Shown here: positions 60,871 to 64,000 of the stretch, piece after piece | Numbering within the stretch: the stretch's first letter is position 1 | How the letters are laid out: each line of letters starts with the position of its first letter | NCBI GenBank assembly: GCA_916700875.1 | Contig: CAKAKS010000068.1 | Location: 25,574,753 to 25,638,752, forward strand | Direction of reading: 5' to 3' | DNA from: Sebastes aleutianus | Taxonomy: Eukaryota; Chordata; Actinopteri; Perciformes; Sebastidae | DNA: 64,000 bases | The notes under the pieces: generated by a model | The model's input: only the letters and a program-made list of their open reading frames with translations | What the model was told of the DNA's origin: nothing | Database searches by the model: none | Translations under genes and position numbers: made by a program

Positions 60871-61494
60871 TGACAATTAATTAATTTCCAATTACAAGAC
60901 AAAGGATTAAGCCATTTTTAGCCATATTGTTGTTTCCCAGGGAGAATGATGATGTATTGATGGTAGCAAAAGTTGTAGCTCTTGTAAAATAAGGATCAGA
61001 AACTGTGACAAAAAATGACAGTGACTGCATCACCACAAACACGACAGTCTATGTGAAACTGGATAATAATTGACTGTAAGTACTTTGTATAAGTTGCTTG
61101 TCTTCAATGTGTACACCAAACCTATTATTGCTGTTCAGTTATTACATGTTATACAGTATACCTAATGTTTTCAAACCCAAATGAACTACTGAAACATTGG
61201 CACTTATTTATCAAACCTTCAAGTGTAAATTCAAGTGCCAAAAAACACTTCAGAATGTTAATATGTTAGGAAATAATTAAAATGCTGTCAGAGAATAGAA
61301 ATAAGTAAATTATTTCAGATAAGAGGAGCTTGATCATCAAAATTGGACCTTTCCTTTTGTTGGTACTCCATGCCACAGCAATTACTGATTAATATTGTTG
61401 GCTATAGAAGGTAATTGAGTAATCACTTAATTGTTTCAGAACTTCTTGGAACAGGAAGTTATATTTCTGTGATTAATGGTGCTGTTTGTTTTTT

Positions 61495-61858
61495 TCCTTC
61501 TCAGTTAAGGATGTTCCACATAATAGAGTCGGTGTCACCTCTTCGCCAAACTACAAAAATGATGAAAGAGTCGACAGGGCAGTAAGGAAAGCTGAGGAGC
61601 CTGGACCTGACTGGCAAAGCTACGATGTCAGAGTTGTTAAGTCATGTGGTATGCTAATTCTCCAAAATATATATATCTACAACTGTTCTTTTTTATACTG
61701 TTACTTTGAAACTCAAGTGACATGTGACACATTTCATTTTTAGATCATTACTTTGAGGCACGTCATCTCTTAAAAAAATCCCTGACGTGCAACACGTCAG
61801 ATTTACAGTCAGAAGAGGAAGAGGAGGAAGTTCAATCAAAGAAAAGGCCAAAGCCGAT
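61495..61858 (+). pseudogene. Two exons of a DUF4806-associated type of protein
   Basis: Exon 61495-61648 follows a clear TTTTTTCCTTCTCAG acceptor and ends in G|GTATGC. Exon 61744-61858 follows TTTTAG and ends at GAT|GTAAGT. Joined (phase 1) they are open throughout: SSPNYKNDERVDRAVRK, PGPDWQSYDVRVVKS, FEARHLLKKS, then NTSDLQSEEEEEE and a basic tail KKRPKP. This pattern (charged start, W..Y.VRV, EAR..L, TSDLQ plus acidic run) is, from memory, that of the N-terminal module in many fish proteins that carry DUF4806. No first exon or DUF4806 exon is visible nearby, so it may be a fragment carried in repeat DNA. A live gene continuing by distant exons is not excluded. Confidence 0.5.
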
Positions 61859-62168
61859 GTAAGTATTAGGGGTCAGAAAAAAACTATGTATTGCTTTTTT
61901 TTCTTTTTTTTTTTTTTACAATTCTGAAATAGATTTTTGTATAAAGAGAACGGAGCTGACACTTCGATGACACAGCTGGTTGAAAATCGACTAAGCATCC
62001 CTTTAAGGCAGAACTGTGCATGCAGAATATTCACATGACACCATGTCACTTCACTTGAATACAACAGGAGATCCCATCGTAAATGCTGAACATGTTTAAT
62101 GTTTACGATTTGAAATCGGTGTGTCCAGGATGGTATTCCGAGCCGATTAGGGGATGTTTAAAACACTC

Positions 62169-62760
62169 TTAAAGTGTCAGTAGGCAGTATATTTTTGGCA
62201 TCATTGGGCAAAAATTCCATAATAACCTTTCAGATTATTGTAATTCAATTGTTCTGAGAGAAAACTAGAGTTCTGCACGTCCTCATGGCTCTGTTTTCAG
62301 GATTTAAAAAAATCTAGCCCGTGATGGGAGACTTTGACCAATCACAAGTCATTTCATTGAGAGAGCGTTCCTATTGGCTGTGCTCCGGTCATGTGACCAG
62401 AACTTGGCGTTCCTTCACCAGATTTTAAAATGGCAGCGGCGTCACAAACGTTCTCATTTTATAGCTAAACCGTGCACTACAAGATGATTCTGAAAACATC
62501 TGAGGAGAGAAATAGGCATTAACATAACAGAATATTGATTCATATTTGATCAGCGCTGCCTAGTTTAACCGTTTGGTCGGAGTTCGTGAGTGATTGACAG
62601 CTGGCTCTCGTAGATGGCAGCTGGACAGCAGACCTCAGATCAGCTCTTACTGCTTGTTTTCCTCCGGTCTGTGAAATCTTGCAGATGCCGTTAGGAGCAC
62701 CGGAGGACACAGAGGACACAGAGGAACATGATTTTTTTCAGGTTACCTGTTTCATGCACT
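62169..62760. mobile_element. TTAA-starting repeat, related to 54205-55495
   Basis: It starts TTAA-AGTGTCAGTAGGCAG and shares about 130 bp with the split copy near polr2i. The expected inverse end is degraded near 62740-62780. Confidence 0.5.
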
Positions 62761-63298
62761 ACTGTCACGATATAGCAACCGTTTTATAAAAATAACTTTT
62801 TATGTAATTAGCTGATTTTCTTTAATATAACTTATCCTTACCCCTCCAAGTCAAAATAAAGCTAATAGAATTGGTGTACATCATCTGAGCTGGGAACCTG
62901 AAGATTCATTTGAGATGCAGCTCAGACGCTATCCCATCTTGGATGACCTGCCAATCCTGCAGAAACCTCCTTATTGTAAACCTAGCTAGGAAAGCCATCC
63001 ATGCTCTGAATGCTCCAGGTCTCTAGTTTGTGGTCAAGTTTCAAAATCGGGACTAACATCATCACACATGAATACAGATGGGCTATTGGAGCTCAGGAGG
63101 TAGACACAAACACACACACAAGGCGTGGTCCAAGGTAGCTTTGGAGCTTCTTCTCCTAGGAAGTCGGAGGTTGAGAGTGACAACATTTACTTAGAAGTAA
63201 TCATGATTTTAATCCGGTTTTGTAAGGTAGTTTATTCTTTGGAATATCACCCACCACAAGTAGTGATTACCCAATGACATTCAACATCTCTGTCCTCT

Positions 63299-63325
63299 AT
63301 CTATATATATATATATATATATATG
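63299..63325. repeat. (TA)n microsatellite
   Basis: A simple AT dinucleotide run of about 24 bp. Confidence 0.9.
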
Positions 63326-63547
63326 TTTTTTCCCCACACTTGCGTTGTGTTGTTGTAGGCTTGTTTAATCTGTTTTCATGGCATTATTTGTGCTTTCCCG
63401 AATAACCAATTCGGATTCCGGTAGATCCCAAATATAAAAAGAGTTGTCTTTACTTTGCTGTGATGTTCATGACAACAGTTATTGTCTCTTTATCTGGATG
63501 GTTATATTTTTTTTAATTCTAAACACTTTTAGACAAGATAGAATTAT

Positions 63548-64000
63548 AATACCAAACCAAAAACCTATGCAAGAGCTCTTTTTCTAGACTTTTCATCAGC
63601 CTTCAATACAATACAGACAGACATCTTGGTGTCAAAAATGGTCCAGCGGGAACTGAATCCCTATTTGATACACTGGTATGCCTCCTTTCTCACTAACAGA
63701 GTTCAAATTGTAAAAGTGAATAAAACCCTTTCCACTGCCATCACGACCAACGTCGGGGCCCCTCAGGGTTGCGTGAGTTCAGCTATGCTTTTCACCTTTT
63801 ACACCGATGACTGTCGTACAAATACACCAAATCAATACATCCTAAAGTATTCTGATGATACGGCTATAATATCTCTGTTAAGTCACTCGGACGACCCTGA
63901 GCTGCACCAACATGGCGTGAACAAAATGGTCGAGTGGAGTGACAGTAATGCTCTTCAGATTAACACAAAGAAAACGGAAGAAATTGTATTTGGTTCACCA
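63548..64000 (+). CDS. LINE reverse transcriptase fragment, runs off the window
   Basis: This is an open frame of 151 codons without a stop that continues past base 64,000. It carries canonical non-LTR reverse-transcriptase blocks: ALFLDFSSAFNTI (motif A with the catalytic Asp), GAPQGCVSSAMLF (fingers/palm block), and YSDDTAIISL (the F/YxDD active site), followed by a QINTKKTEEIVFG thumb-like segment. It resembles fish L2/Rex1-type elements. No start is visible upstream (63,400-63,548), so the copy looks 5'-truncated, although this part is not broken. Confidence 0.88.

Noticed and set aside
1..64000. tRNA, rRNA or other structured RNA genes
   Set aside because: No tRNA-like A/B boxes with a cloverleaf, and no rRNA segments, were recognised by eye; short or divergent ones could be missed.

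Overview
The window looks like a stretch of a ray-finned fish (teleost, probably percomorph) chromosome. The evidence is vertebrate-type multi-exon genes with GT-AG introns, AT-rich DNA, many microsatellites, and a dense load of fish-type transposable elements: L2/CR1-like LINE 3' ends, a Tc1/mariner copy, TTAA-flanked piggyBac-like MITEs and hAT-like MITEs. There is no sign of a bacterial or viral genome.

Bases 1-29,000 hold no gene I can support. They contain dispersed repeats, several local tandem duplications (15.5-16.3 kb, 17.7-18.4 kb, 23.5-24.1 kb, 25.0-25.9 kb), two CpG-rich patches (about 16.6-17.1 kb and 24.6-24.85 kb) and a few unique stretches that read like conserved non-coding elements.

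Five host genes lie between 29 and 58.3 kb, all on the minus strand. (1) snrpd2, the spliceosomal Sm D2 protein: three exons, 118 aa, with the start codon split by intron 1. (2) A divergent foxg1-type forkhead gene: two exons, 389 aa, with an intron made almost wholly of L2 LINE sequence. (3) A short peptidoglycan recognition protein (pglyrp5-like): four exons, 167 aa, zinc amidase residues kept, intron 3 carrying a Tc1 element. (4) polr2i, the RNA polymerase II subunit RPB9: six exons, 126 aa, with an NRF-1-type promoter motif. (5) A small C1q-domain protein: at least two coding exons, 145 aa. A weak, unrecognised plus-strand gene may lie at 43.6-45.1 kb.

Bases 56-64 kb are a mosaic of transposons: an IS3EU-like remnant, a hAT-like MITE with 8-bp target duplications, a cluster of three palindromes, a GC-rich inverted duplication, two exons of a DUF4806-associated type of protein, and a LINE reverse transcriptase that runs off the end of the window.

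snrpd2 and polr2i serve basic RNA synthesis and splicing, the PGRP and C1q genes are innate-immunity types, and foxg1 is a developmental regulator. They are neighbours, not a pathway. I found no convincing new biological system. The most interesting points are the LINE-built foxg1 intron, with a misleading open frame running into the LINE tail, and several nested insertions and strong hairpins.
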